From an uncultured Pelagibacteraceae bacterium (lineage in GTDB: Bacteria > Pseudomonadota > Alphaproteobacteria > Pelagibacterales > Pelagibacteraceae), in NCBI GenBank assembly GCA_902524545.1, contig CABZDW010000010.1, forward strand, positions 1-48,036: a stretch of 48,036 nt of DNA, read 5' to 3'. Under the pieces are notes generated by a model. That model had not been told where the DNA came from. It made no database searches and saw only the letters and a list, made by a program, of their open reading frames with translations. A program made the position numbers and the translations under genes. Below, piece by piece: positions 16,485 through 24,426 of this stretch; the stretch's first letter is position 1, and every line of letters begins with the position of its first letter.

Positions 16485-17555
16485 ATGAACTTGAACTTAA
16501 AAAATAAATTAATTAATGGAGATAGCCTTAAGGAACTCAAAAAAATTCCTGATGGAACTTTTGATTTGATCTTTGCTGACCCTCCTTACAACCTACAATT
16601 AAAAAGTGAATTAACTAGACCTGATAGATCTAAAGTAAGTGCAGTACATGATAAATGGGATCAATTTGAAGATTTTAAAAAGTATGATGACTTTACTTAC
16701 TCATGGTTAAGCGAATGTAAAAGAATTTTAAAAAAAGATGGGGCTATCTGGGTAATTGGTAGTTATCATAATATCTTTAGAGTTGGGACAGCAATTCAAA
16801 ATTTGGGATTTTGGATTTTAAATGACGTCATTTGGAACAAAAAAAACCCCATGCCAAATTTTAAAGGAACGCGCTTTACAAACGCTCACGAAACTTTAAT
16901 TTGGGCATCTAAGTCTGAAAAATCAAAATACACTTTTAATTATCAATCCTTAAAGTGTTTAAATGACGATCTTCAGATGAGATCTAACTGGGAATTGCCG
17001 ATTTGTAATGGTTCTGAAAGACTAAAAAAGAACGGTAAAAAAGTGCATTCTACCCAAAAACCTGAGGCTCTACTTCACAGAATCTTATTAGCAACTTCAA
17101 ATAAAAATGATTTAGTTTTAGATCCTTTTTTAGGATCAGGAACAACCGCCACAGTTGCAAAAAAATTGGGTAGAAATTATTACGGAATTGAAAAAGAAAA
17201 AACCTATTTTAAAGCTGCCGCACAAAGATTAAAGAAATCAAAACCTATAGAAGATGATTATTTAGATACTTTGCAAAATGGTAGATCTAAGCCGAGAATA
17301 CCTTTTGGATCATTGGTTGAATTAGGAATAATTAAACCAGGTACTACTATTTTTGATAATAAAAAGAAAATCAGTGCAAAAATTATGGCTGATGGCAGTA
17401 TCAAACATGCTCAAACTGAAGGCTCAATCCATAAAGTTGCAGCTACAATTTTAGGTGCTGAAAGCTGTAACGGGTGGACTTACTGGCATTGTAAAATAGG
17501 TAGTAGCATTGTTCCTATCGATCATTTAAGACAAAGATTAATTTCTAAAAATTAG
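16485..17555 (+). CDS. ccrM: Cell-cycle DNA adenine methyltransferase CcrM (GANTC)
   Basis: CcrM methylates the adenine of GANTC sites and couples transcription to replication in Alphaproteobacteria. The start at ATG 16485 gives 356 residues, close to Caulobacter CcrM (358); an upstream TTG in frame is really the promoter -35. The catalytic motif DPPY (32-35, in DLIFADPPYNLQL) precedes HSTQKPE (about 188-194) and the SAM motif DPFLGSGTT (about 212-220), the motif order of the family. The extra C-terminal domain specific to CcrM (about 275-356, LVELGIIKPGTTIF ... GSIHKVAATILGA ... GWTYWHCK) is complete. The end overlaps the convergent FAD monooxygenase by 4 bp. GANTC specificity is inferred from the family. 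Confidence 0.95.
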   Translation: MNLNLKNKLINGDSLKELKKIPDGTFDLIFADPPYNLQLKSELTRPDRSKVSAVHDKWDQFEDFKKYDDFTYSWLSECKRILKKDGAIWVIGSYHNIFRVGTAIQNLGFWILNDVIWNKKNPMPNFKGTRFTNAHETLIWASKSEKSKYTFNYQSLKCLNDDLQMRSNWELPICNGSERLKKNGKKVHSTQKPEALLHRILLATSNKNDLVLDPFLGSGTTATVAKKLGRNYYGIEKEKTYFKAAAQRLKKSKPIEDDYLDTLQNGRSKPRIPFGSLVELGIIKPGTTIFDNKKKISAKIMADGSIKHAQTEGSIHKVAATILGAESCNGWTYWHCKIGSSIVPIDHLRQRLISKN

Positions 17556-18697
17556 TTTTTATATATTTTCCCCAAATAGCCCTCTAAAAACTTTTTGTTT
17601 TTTACTAATCTTTTTAAAAAGAAGTTTCTAACAAATATATTTAAGGGATTAGATAAATGAAAAGCAAATTGATTAAATTTAGACCGATTATTTACCATCT
17701 TTATTTTACCAACTCTATTTCTAAAAAAATTGCTCTTAGTATTATTCTCTATATTTTCAAATAATTCATATGCACCTTCTATTGATTGTGATGCACCTTG
17801 AGCGAATGATGGTGAAAAAGCAAAAAAAGCATCTCCTATTAGATGAATATTATTGTTATTAACCCTAAAAAAATCATGACTCACAAATACTGGGTATATC
17901 TTGAAATCATTAATACTATCAAAAAATTCCTTATTTAAGTGTGGAACTTTTTCTAAAATCTTTTTAATAAAATTATCATCTTTAAACAACGAGAAATCTT
18001 TTTGCTCATTCTCTGAAAGTTGATATTTCATTACAGCTATAAAGTTTAAATCTCCATCAGGAGATACTGGATAAATAACATAGTGAAAATTTGAACCTAA
18101 AAACAACGAAATGTTTTTTTTATCAGGTATGTTTGAAGAGCTTGGAATTATTCCTCTTATGGCTAAAGTATCATCAAATTTTGGTTCGATTTGATTTTTT
18201 GATAACAGATTTTTACTCTTTGAAAAGACACCATCTGAAATAATTAGATAGTCAAATTCATAAACTTCATTATTTTCAAAAGTGATTTTAACGATTTGAT
18301 TTGGTTGTTCTATCTTTGAAATAGTGTGGTTAAATTTTATTTCTTTTTCTAAATCCTTTTTTAAAAAATCAATAAGTGATGATCTTTTAAGAGTAGTGTA
18401 TTTACAATTTTCAGTATTAAAATCTGATATATTTAACTCACATATCTTATTAGAATTTTTAACTGAGTAAAAATTAATTTTGTCTGGATTAAATTTCTCA
18501 TTATTTTCTAATTTATCAAACTGAATTTTATTTAAAAGTTTGATGCTGTTGACAGATAGTTGAATTCCGTAACCTTCTTTCAAATCGATTAAGTTATTTC
18601 TTTCAAAAATAGTTACTTGATATTCTTTATTTCTCTTAAATAAATTCGCAATGAATAGCCCTGAAATGCCAGCACCGATTACAGCTACTTTTTTCAT
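17552..18697 (-). CDS. FAD-dependent monooxygenase, PHBH/UbiH-like superfamily, substrate unknown
   Basis: A 381-residue flavoprotein of the class A (p-hydroxybenzoate hydroxylase-like) monooxygenases. It has the N-terminal FAD Rossmann motif VIGAGISGLFIANLF (GxGxxG at 8-13) with a following acidic residue in TIFERN, the DG motif near the middle (LIISDGVFSKS), and the GD motif LIGDAFFAFSPSFAQGASQSIEGAYEL (about 284-310), which binds FAD and NAD(P)H. No membrane segment is obvious. It could hydroxylate a quinone precursor or a small aromatic; the sequence does not decide. Its stop overlaps ccrM by 4 bp and its start overlaps the mutY stop by one base, so it is probably co-transcribed with mutY. 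Confidence 0.85.
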   Translation of the reverse strand: MKKVAVIGAGISGLFIANLFKRNKEYQVTIFERNNLIDLKEGYGIQLSVNSIKLLNKIQFDKLENNEKFNPDKINFYSVKNSNKICELNISDFNTENCKYTTLKRSSLIDFLKKDLEKEIKFNHTISKIEQPNQIVKITFENNEVYEFDYLIISDGVFSKSKNLLSKNQIEPKFDDTLAIRGIIPSSSNIPDKKNISLFLGSNFHYVIYPVSPDGDLNFIAVMKYQLSENEQKDFSLFKDDNFIKKILEKVPHLNKEFFDSINDFKIYPVFVSHDFFRVNNNNIHLIGDAFFAFSPSFAQGASQSIEGAYELFENIENNTKSNFFRNRVGKIKMVNNRSKFNQFAFHLSNPLNIFVRNFFLKRLVKNKKFLEGYLGKIYKN

Positions 18698-19677
18698 TAT
18701 TTTTTTTCTAAATATTTAACAACTTTCTTAGTGAATGTTGGAAGCATATAATTATCTAATTTTCTTTTATCAAACCAGTAAGATGAAGGAAATCTTTTTA
18801 CATTTTTAAGATATTGAATTTTTATATTCATATTCATATTTGACATTTTAAAATTAAGATTTTCATTAAAATTTTTTGGGTGAGAAAGCTCCTCCATCGG
18901 AAAAATTGCTAAATTTTTTAGAAAGTTAAATCTTGTATTTTTTACTAACAAGTATTTTTGATTTTTTTTATAAACTTTAAGTATAAAATATTTTTCTTTA
19001 TTCTTTTTTGTTATTTTAGCTAAATCAAAATCTTTCTTCTTATAAGATTTACAATTTTTTGAGATAGGACACTTACTACATTCAGGATTTTTTGGTTTGC
19101 ATATCATTGCACCTAATTCCATTAAAGCTTGAGCGTAATCGCTTGCTCTTGATGAAATTCCAAAAATAGATTTTTTTTCTATTAGATTGTCATTTTGTAT
19201 TTCCTTATTTTTTTTTAAATAAAGATATCTTTTTAAAACTCTTTCAATGTTTCCATCTAAAGGGATATAGGATTTATTAAAGGCAATAGCTAAAATTGCA
19301 TTAGCAGTGTAATTGCCGATACCAGGTAAAGATATTAAATCCTCAAAATTATTTGGAATTTTTCCATGATATTTACTAATTATGATTTTAGCAGTTTTTT
19401 TTAAATTTCTTACTCTTGAATAATATCCAAGACCCTCCCAAAGTTTTATCAATTCTTTATCTGGGATTTTTGAAAGTTTTTTAAGATTTGGAATTTTATT
19501 TATAAATCTATTAAAATAAGGAATTACAGTCGCAACTTGTGTCTGCTGCAACATGAATTCACTTACCAATGTATAATAATGTTTTTTTGATTGTGAAACA
19601 TTTTTTCGCCACGGTAATGTTCTCTTATTTAAATCATACCAATTAAGAATTTTTTTTGTTATTATTTGATCTTTCAT
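18697..19677 (-). CDS. mutY: A/G-specific adenine glycosylase
   Basis: MutY removes adenine mispaired with 8-oxoguanine or guanine. With the ATG at 19677 the protein has 326 residues; a 14-residue upstream extension overlaps the divergent gene and looks non-coding. The HhH-GPD core has the catalytic glutamate E40 (VSEFMLQQTQV), the hairpin LPGIGNYTANAILA (118-130) and the catalytic aspartate D141 (PLDGNIERV). The [4Fe-4S] cluster motif is complete: C193-x6-C200-x2-C203-x5-C209. A C-terminal NUDIX-like recognition domain follows, a little shorter than in E. coli (350). The start codon abuts that of dciA on the opposite strand (CATATG), so its promoter must lie inside dciA. Confidence 0.96.
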   Translation of the reverse strand: MKDQIITKKILNWYDLNKRTLPWRKNVSQSKKHYYTLVSEFMLQQTQVATVIPYFNRFINKIPNLKKLSKIPDKELIKLWEGLGYYSRVRNLKKTAKIIISKYHGKIPNNFEDLISLPGIGNYTANAILAIAFNKSYIPLDGNIERVLKRYLYLKKNKEIQNDNLIEKKSIFGISSRASDYAQALMELGAMICKPKNPECSKCPISKNCKSYKKKDFDLAKITKKNKEKYFILKVYKKNQKYLLVKNTRFNFLKNLAIFPMEELSHPKNFNENLNFKMSNMNMNIKIQYLKNVKRFPSSYWFDKRKLDNYMLPTFTKKVVKYLEKK

Positions 19678-20166
19678 ATGCAATTCAAAAAATATACTAA
19701 GCAGAGAAATAGCATTCAAGGCTTAAGATCCTTTAAAGACACTTTGCCAAAAAATATCAAAAAAGTCATCAATAAGAAAGGGCACGTGTACTCTGAAACT
19801 ATCAATAATTGGAAATATATTGTTGGTGAAAATTTATTTAAAGTTTGCTACCCCAAGTCTTTTAAAAATTCTAATAAGTTTGGTGTTAGCACATTGTTAA
19901 TCAATGTTAAAAGGGGGCATGAAGTTGAACTGGAATATTCAAGAAAAGATATATTAGAAAAATTAAATAATTTGTTTGGTTATTCTGTAGTTGAAAAAAT
20001 TAAACTAACAAGTTTTGATGATGAAAAAATTAAGCCCTCTACAAATAATGATGAAAGCTCTTATAATGTGACAAATCATAATTATCAAAAAAAAATAAAC
20101 AGTGTTAAAAATGAAAAAATAAGAAAATCTTTAATGAAGTTATCAAGGGTGTTTAAAATAAAATGA
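19678..20166 (+). CDS. dciA: DciA-like DUF721 protein (replicative helicase operator)
   Basis: The DUF721 domain defines DciA, the ancestral loader or operator of the DnaB helicase in bacteria lacking DnaC/DnaI. The ATG at 19678 gives 162 residues (an in-frame ATG four codons upstream overlaps mutY). The DUF721 core lies at about 15-110: SFKDTLPKNIKKVI, then YSETINNWKYIVGENLFKVCYPKSF (W and G conserved) and TLLINVKRGHEVELEY, followed by a polar, probably disordered stretch to the end. The order mutY-DUF721-thioredoxin domain-smc is conserved in Alphaproteobacteria. Its stop overlaps the next start as ATGA. The family call is fairly safe; the helicase role is from family knowledge. Confidence 0.85.
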   Translation: MQFKKYTKQRNSIQGLRSFKDTLPKNIKKVINKKGHVYSETINNWKYIVGENLFKVCYPKSFKNSNKFGVSTLLINVKRGHEVELEYSRKDILEKLNNLFGYSVVEKIKLTSFDDEKIKPSTNNDESSYNVTNHNYQKKINSVKNEKIRKSLMKLSRVFKIK

Positions 20167-20738
20167 AAAAAATTTTTTTAATATTAATCTTATTTTTTGG
20201 GTCTATAAGTATTTTAAATGCTGAAGGAAATAGAATCATAGCAGGAAATAAAGATGCGAAGATTACAATAATCGCTTATGAATCTTTAACATGTAGTCAT
20301 TGCGCAGATTTTCACAAAAACATATATCCTCAACTTAAAAAAGATTATATCGATACTGGTTTAGTCAAAATTGAATTTAGGCACTTTCCTCTAGATGTGG
20401 CCGCTTTTAATGCATCAAAAATTTCTCAATGTAAAAGTAATGAAAGTTTGAAAATTTTAAATAGCCTTTATTCAAATCAACAAGCATGGGTTAAAGGGGG
20501 AAATGTAGATGAAATTAATGATAATTTAAAAACATTTATTAAAAATCAAGGTTTCGATTTAGATTTTGAAAAATGTATAAATGATAAAAAAATAGAGGAT
20601 TATGTGTTAAATGATCGAATCGAAGGTACTAAAAAATTTAAGGTTAATGCTACTCCTACGATTATTATTAATAACAAAAAGTTTGAGAAACCCCTTAATT
20701 ATAAAAATTTAAAAAAATCTCTAGAAAAACTGATATAA
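20163..20738 (+). CDS. DsbA-like thioredoxin-fold protein, periplasmic
   Basis: A 191-residue exported thiol oxidoreductase of the DsbA/DsbG-like type. It begins with a signal peptide (about 1-20, MKKIFLILILFFGSISILNA). The thioredoxin fold has the active-site C44-S-H-C47 (SLTCSHCADFH), then the helical insertion, and the cis-proline loop ATPTIIINNKKF near the C-terminus. It would introduce or isomerise disulfides in periplasmic proteins. The Cys-Ser-His-Cys centre resembles DsbA-family oxidases more than thioredoxin (CGPC). It overlaps dciA by 4 bp and lies 7 bp before smc. A similar thioredoxin-domain gene sits before smc in many Alphaproteobacteria. Confidence 0.93.
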   Translation: MKKIFLILILFFGSISILNAEGNRIIAGNKDAKITIIAYESLTCSHCADFHKNIYPQLKKDYIDTGLVKIEFRHFPLDVAAFNASKISQCKSNESLKILNSLYSNQQAWVKGGNVDEINDNLKTFIKNQGFDLDFEKCINDKKIEDYVLNDRIEGTKKFKVNATPTIIINNKKFEKPLNYKNLKKSLEKLI

Positions 20739-20745
20739 ATTCACT

Positions 20746-23142
20746 ATGGAGTTTAAAAAAATCCAATTGAATGGATTTAAGTCTTTTGCAGATAAAACTA
20801 ATTTCTTGATTGAAAATGGTTTAACTGGGATTGTTGGTCCTAATGGATGTGGAAAATCGAACATTGTTGAGTCTATAAGATGGGTCATGGGAGAAACATC
20901 AGCAAAAAGTATGAGAGGATCTGGAATGGAGGATGTAATATTTTCTGGAACATCAAACAAAGCATCCAAAAATATTGCGGAAGTTTCTGTGACTGTAACC
21001 AATGAAAAAAATGAGGGGCCAATTCAATATAGAGAATTGGACGAAGTAAATGTAAGACGTAAAATAGAAAAAGATAAAGGCTCAAAATTCTATATAAATG
21101 ATAAAGAAGTTAGAGCGCGTGATGCACAAATGTTTTTTGCAGATTTATCAACTGGCGCACATTCTCCCTCGATGATAAGCCAAGGTCGTATAGGTGCAAT
21201 CGTTACAGCTAAACCAACTGATCGAAGAGCCATTCTTGAGGAAGCTGCTGGGATTTCAGGATTGCATTTAAGAAGGCATGAAGCTGAATTACGACTAAAC
21301 GCTGCAGAAAATAATCTTAAAAGAGCAGATGAATTAAGGCGCCAACAAGAAAGACAACTTGTTAATCTTCAAAAACAAGCTGAGGAGGCAGCTAGATATA
21401 AAAATATGTCTGAAGACATAAAAAAAATAGAGGCAGGCTTATATTATTTAAAATTATTAGAAATCGATAAAGAAATAAAAATAGAAAATGAGATTAATGT
21501 TGAAGCAGGGACTGAGGTTACAGACTTTAATAATAAAATCGCAGATCTTGAAAATTTAGTAAGGACTGAAACTGAAAAAGTTACACCATTAAGAGAAAGG
21601 AATATTGAAAACTTATCTAAAATACAGAGACTTAATCTTGAGCTACAAAGTCTGGATGAAGAAAATACAAGAATACAAGATGAAATTGAAAATATAAAAA
21701 AAACACTTCAAACATTTGAGGAGGATATTGGTAGAGAAAAAGGAATAGTAATTGATGCAAATTCAAATGAAAAAAGGTTAAAGGAAGAAAAGAGTGAGTT
21801 GATAGAAATTGATTCAAAATATTATGAAACAGAAAAACAGTCTGATAATGATTTGAGCAACTCCAAAGAAGAATTACAAAATGAAATTAAAAAAGTTAAA
21901 GAACTTATTAATTCTCAAAGAAATCAAGAAGCTACGTCAGCAATTGATAATTGTAAACCGCTAATTGAAGCATATGCTAAGAGTTATAGTAAAAACGAAA
22001 ATATAAAAAAAGAGTCTGTAAAGAGAAATGAAAGAATTAAAGTAATTGATACAGAGATAGACAGTTGGAAAAACTTATTATTAAATTCTGAAAAAATGGT
22101 CTCCCAGCTTACTGAAAGAAGAAGTAAATTGAATGATCAGTTGAGTAAATTAGATAATCAACCAAAGTTACAAGCTGAAAAAAAAGGTCAAATAACTGAG
22201 GGGTTAAGAATTTCCGAAAAAGAAAAAAATGAAAATGAAGTGATTATTGACTCTACAGATGAAAAAATAGAAAATTTAAGAATAGAATTGAATGAAATCC
22301 AAGAACAATCAATTCAGATTAGAGAGAGAAAAGCAAGTTCGGGTGCAACAGTTGAGGGACTAAAAAAGAGAAAAAATGATTTAATTGATAGAATTGACTC
22401 CGAATTAAATTTATCTGAAGAAAATATTTTAGAAAATTCAAATCTTTTTGGAGTTGAGGAGCTGCCTGATGCTGTAAATCAAGAGGACTTGTTAGACAAA
22501 AAAAAACAAGAAAGAGAAAAACTAGGTTCAGTGAACTTGAAGGCAGATGAAGAAACAAATAAGTATGAAACTGAAATTAAAAAAATGGAGAGCGACCGGA
22601 TCGACTTAGTTACAGCAATATTAAAATTGAAAGAAAGTATCAATGAGCTTAATCAAAAAGGAAGGGAAAGATTAATTGAGGCTTTTGATAAAGTTGATAG
22701 AAAATTTAACGAGGTTTACACAAAACTATTTAATGGTGGAAATGCCCAACTTGAATTAGTAGATGCTGATGATCCGCTAGAGGCAGGACTAGAGATGTTG
22801 GTAAGTCCTCCTGGTAAACGTCTCCAATCAATAACGCTATTATCCGGTGGAGAACAAGCACTTACCGCACTTTCACTAATTTTTGCTGTTTTCTTAACTA
22901 ATCCATCTCCAATTTGTGTATTAGATGAAGTAGATGCACCGCTTGATGATGCGAATGTCACAAGATTTTGTAGTTTGCTTGATGAACTTACGAAAATTAC
23001 TGACACAAAATTTATAATTGTTACCCACCATGCTTTAACAATGTCTAAAATGAACAGACTATATGGGGTTACAATGCCCGAGAAAGGGATTAGCCAACTT
23101 GTAGCTGTTGATCTTCAAAAAGCAGAAAGTATGGTTGCCTAA
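20746..23142 (+). CDS. smc: Short SMC chromosome-segregation ATPase without a recognisable hinge
   Basis: SMC organises the chromosome as an ABC-type ATPase with long coiled-coil arms joined at a hinge. Both head halves are intact: Walker A GPNGCGKSN (31-39), FFADLSTGAHSPSMISQGRIG, LEEAAGISGLHLRR, then the C-terminal signature LSGGEQ (699-704) and Walker B ICVLDE (723-728) with the D-loop. The chain is 798 residues, against about 1150-1190 for usual bacterial SMC. The missing part is central: about 165-600 is continuous charged coiled coil, and the only non-coil break (about 386-420, RNQEATSAIDNCKPLIEAYAKSY) has none of the conserved hinge sequence and is far too short for the usual 120-150 residue domain. 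The frame is uninterrupted, so this is not a frameshift. How the arms dimerise is unclear. Confidence 0.92.
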   Translation: MEFKKIQLNGFKSFADKTNFLIENGLTGIVGPNGCGKSNIVESIRWVMGETSAKSMRGSGMEDVIFSGTSNKASKNIAEVSVTVTNEKNEGPIQYRELDEVNVRRKIEKDKGSKFYINDKEVRARDAQMFFADLSTGAHSPSMISQGRIGAIVTAKPTDRRAILEEAAGISGLHLRRHEAELRLNAAENNLKRADELRRQQERQLVNLQKQAEEAARYKNMSEDIKKIEAGLYYLKLLEIDKEIKIENEINVEAGTEVTDFNNKIADLENLVRTETEKVTPLRERNIENLSKIQRLNLELQSLDEENTRIQDEIENIKKTLQTFEEDIGREKGIVIDANSNEKRLKEEKSELIEIDSKYYETEKQSDNDLSNSKEELQNEIKKVKELINSQRNQEATSAIDNCKPLIEAYAKSYSKNENIKKESVKRNERIKVIDTEIDSWKNLLLNSEKMVSQLTERRSKLNDQLSKLDNQPKLQAEKKGQITEGLRISEKEKNENEVIIDSTDEKIENLRIELNEIQEQSIQIRERKASSGATVEGLKKRKNDLIDRIDSELNLSEENILENSNLFGVEELPDAVNQEDLLDKKKQEREKLGSVNLKADEETNKYETEIKKMESDRIDLVTAILKLKESINELNQKGRERLIEAFDKVDRKFNEVYTKLFNGGNAQLELVDADDPLEAGLEMLVSPPGKRLQSITLLSGGEQALTALSLIFAVFLTNPSPICVLDEVDAPLDDANVTRFCSLLDELTKITDTKFIIVTHHALTMSKMNRLYGVTMPEKGISQLVAVDLQKAESMVA

Positions 23143-23157
23143 TAAAGCTGATTTCAA

Positions 23158-23430
23158 ATGTCAAAAGATCCATTTAAAACTCGCTTAGAAATTGCAAAAA
23201 AAAAGGCTTTTGATAAAGGAAACAACAAAAAACCTGAACCTTCTCCCATTGGAAATGCTTTTAAACTTAGCACCGAGCTTGTTTCTGCCGTCGCTGTGAG
23301 TACAATTATTGGGTTTATTTTAGACAAGACCTTTGGTACTAAACCCTGGTTAATTTTAATATTTTTTTTTGTAGGTGTATTTGCTGGAATAATGAATGTA
23401 ATTAAATCTGCAAAAAAAATGCAAAAATAG
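23158..23430 (+). CDS. atpI: AtpI/AtpZ-like ATP synthase accessory protein
   Basis: A 90-residue membrane protein at the head of the F0 operon. AtpI-type proteins assist c-ring assembly. The N-terminal 30 residues are basic and soluble; two hydrophobic helices follow (about 38-56 and 63-80) joined by a short DKTFGTKPW loop, the pattern of AtpI/AtpZ. There is no enzyme motif. The assignment leans on the position 11 bp before atpB as well as on the topology. It begins 15 bp after smc. Confidence 0.85.
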   Translation: MSKDPFKTRLEIAKKKAFDKGNNKKPEPSPIGNAFKLSTELVSAVAVSTIIGFILDKTFGTKPWLILIFFFVGVFAGIMNVIKSAKKMQK

Positions 23431-23441
23431 ATCGAAAAAAT

Positions 23442-24176
23442 ATGGCTGCAAATCCAATGACACAATTCGAGGTTTATAGAATTGGTCCTGAAATAAAGGT
23501 GGGTTCTTTTGATATTTCATTTACAAACGCTAGTTTGTTTATGATAATTAGTTCATTAGCTATTTTAATCATCTTTAATCTCGGATCAAAAAAAAATTCA
23601 TTGTTACCAAACAAGATTCAGTTGTTAGCTGAATTAAGTTATACATTTGTCTCAAAAATGATTAGTGATACCGCAGGCTCTAAAGGTAAACCTTACTTCT
23701 CTTTTATATTTTCTTTATTTATGTTTGTACTTTTTTCTAACATGTTTGGGATGATTCCTTACACATTTACAGTTACAAGTCATATTATTGTTACTTTTGT
23801 TTTGGCAGCTTTTATTTTTATTGGAGTAACAGTAATTGGTTTTATAAAACATGGTCTAGGCTATCTTAAATTATTTGTACCAAGTGGGGTTCCTATAGTG
23901 CTATTGCCATTGATTATAATTATTGAGATTATTTCATATTTAAGTAGGCCTATTAGTCTATCCGTCAGGCTCTTTGCCAACATGATGGCAGGTCATACAA
24001 TGATGAAAGTATTCGGAGGCTTTGTAATAAGTCTTGGAATAGTCGGTGGATGGCTTCCACTGAGTTTTTCGGTTGCTTTAACTGGCCTGGAGATATTAGT
24101 TGCTTTTCTTCAAGCGTATGTTTTTGCAATCTTAACCTGCATCTATTTGAATGATGCATTAAACTTACACCATTAA
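23442..24176 (+). CDS. atpB: F0 ATP synthase subunit a
   Basis: Subunit a forms the proton half-channels next to the c-ring. The 244-residue protein has about five to six membrane helices. The essential arginine is in LSVRLFANMMAGH of the penultimate helix region, and the last helix contains GLEILVAFLQAYVFAIL with conserved glutamate and glutamine. The N-terminal segment MTQFEVYRIGPEIKVG is typical of alphaproteobacterial a subunits. Length is normal (about 245-250). F1 genes are absent from this window, consistent with the split F0/F1 operons known in Alphaproteobacteria. Confidence 0.97.
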   Translation: MAANPMTQFEVYRIGPEIKVGSFDISFTNASLFMIISSLAILIIFNLGSKKNSLLPNKIQLLAELSYTFVSKMISDTAGSKGKPYFSFIFSLFMFVLFSNMFGMIPYTFTVTSHIIVTFVLAAFIFIGVTVIGFIKHGLGYLKLFVPSGVPIVLLPLIIIIEIISYLSRPISLSVRLFANMMAGHTMMKVFGGFVISLGIVGGWLPLSFSVALTGLEILVAFLQAYVFAILTCIYLNDALNLHH

Positions 24177-24181
24177 TTAAC

Positions 24182-24190
24182 AAAGGAGGA
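24182..24190 (+). promoter_or_regulatory. Strong Shine-Dalgarno sequence of atpE
   Basis: AAAGGAGGA ends 4 nt before the atpE ATG at 24195 and contains the full AGGAGG core. Most genes in this window have weak or no such site, or are coupled by overlaps. A strong site here fits the need for many c subunits per complex. Confidence 0.8.
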
Positions 24191-24194
24191 TATA

Positions 24195-24422
24195 ATGGAA
24201 TTAGAAGCAGCAAAAATGATCGGAGCAGGTTTGGCAGCAATTGCCTTAGCTGGTGCCGGTGTTGGTATAGGTATAATTTTTGGTAACTATCTATCGGGAG
24301 CAATGAGAAATCCATCTGCAGCTCAAAAACAATTTCCAAATTTGCTTTTAGGATTTGCCCTTGCAGAAGCGACTGGATTGTTTGGATTGGTAGTTGCGTT
24401 AATCATTCTTTTTGCATTTTAA
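24195..24422 (+). CDS. atpE: F0 ATP synthase subunit c
   Basis: Subunit c forms the proton-driven rotor ring. The 75-residue hairpin has a glycine-rich first helix (IALAGAGVGIGIIFGNYL), the polar loop RNPSAAQKQ, and a second helix with the proton-carrying glutamate in FALAEATGLFGLVVALI. The sequence around that glutamate (AEATGLF) lacks the polar pattern of sodium-binding rings, so proton coupling is expected. Length is standard. It has the best ribosome-binding site in the window. Confidence 0.98.
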   Translation: MELEAAKMIGAGLAAIALAGAGVGIGIIFGNYLSGAMRNPSAAQKQFPNLLLGFALAEATGLFGLVVALIILFAF

Positions 24423-24426
24423 CTAG

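Noticed and set aside
23154..23465. 103-codon minus-strand frame over atpI
   Set aside because: Antisense to a well-supported F0 operon gene, with no start context or family similarity.
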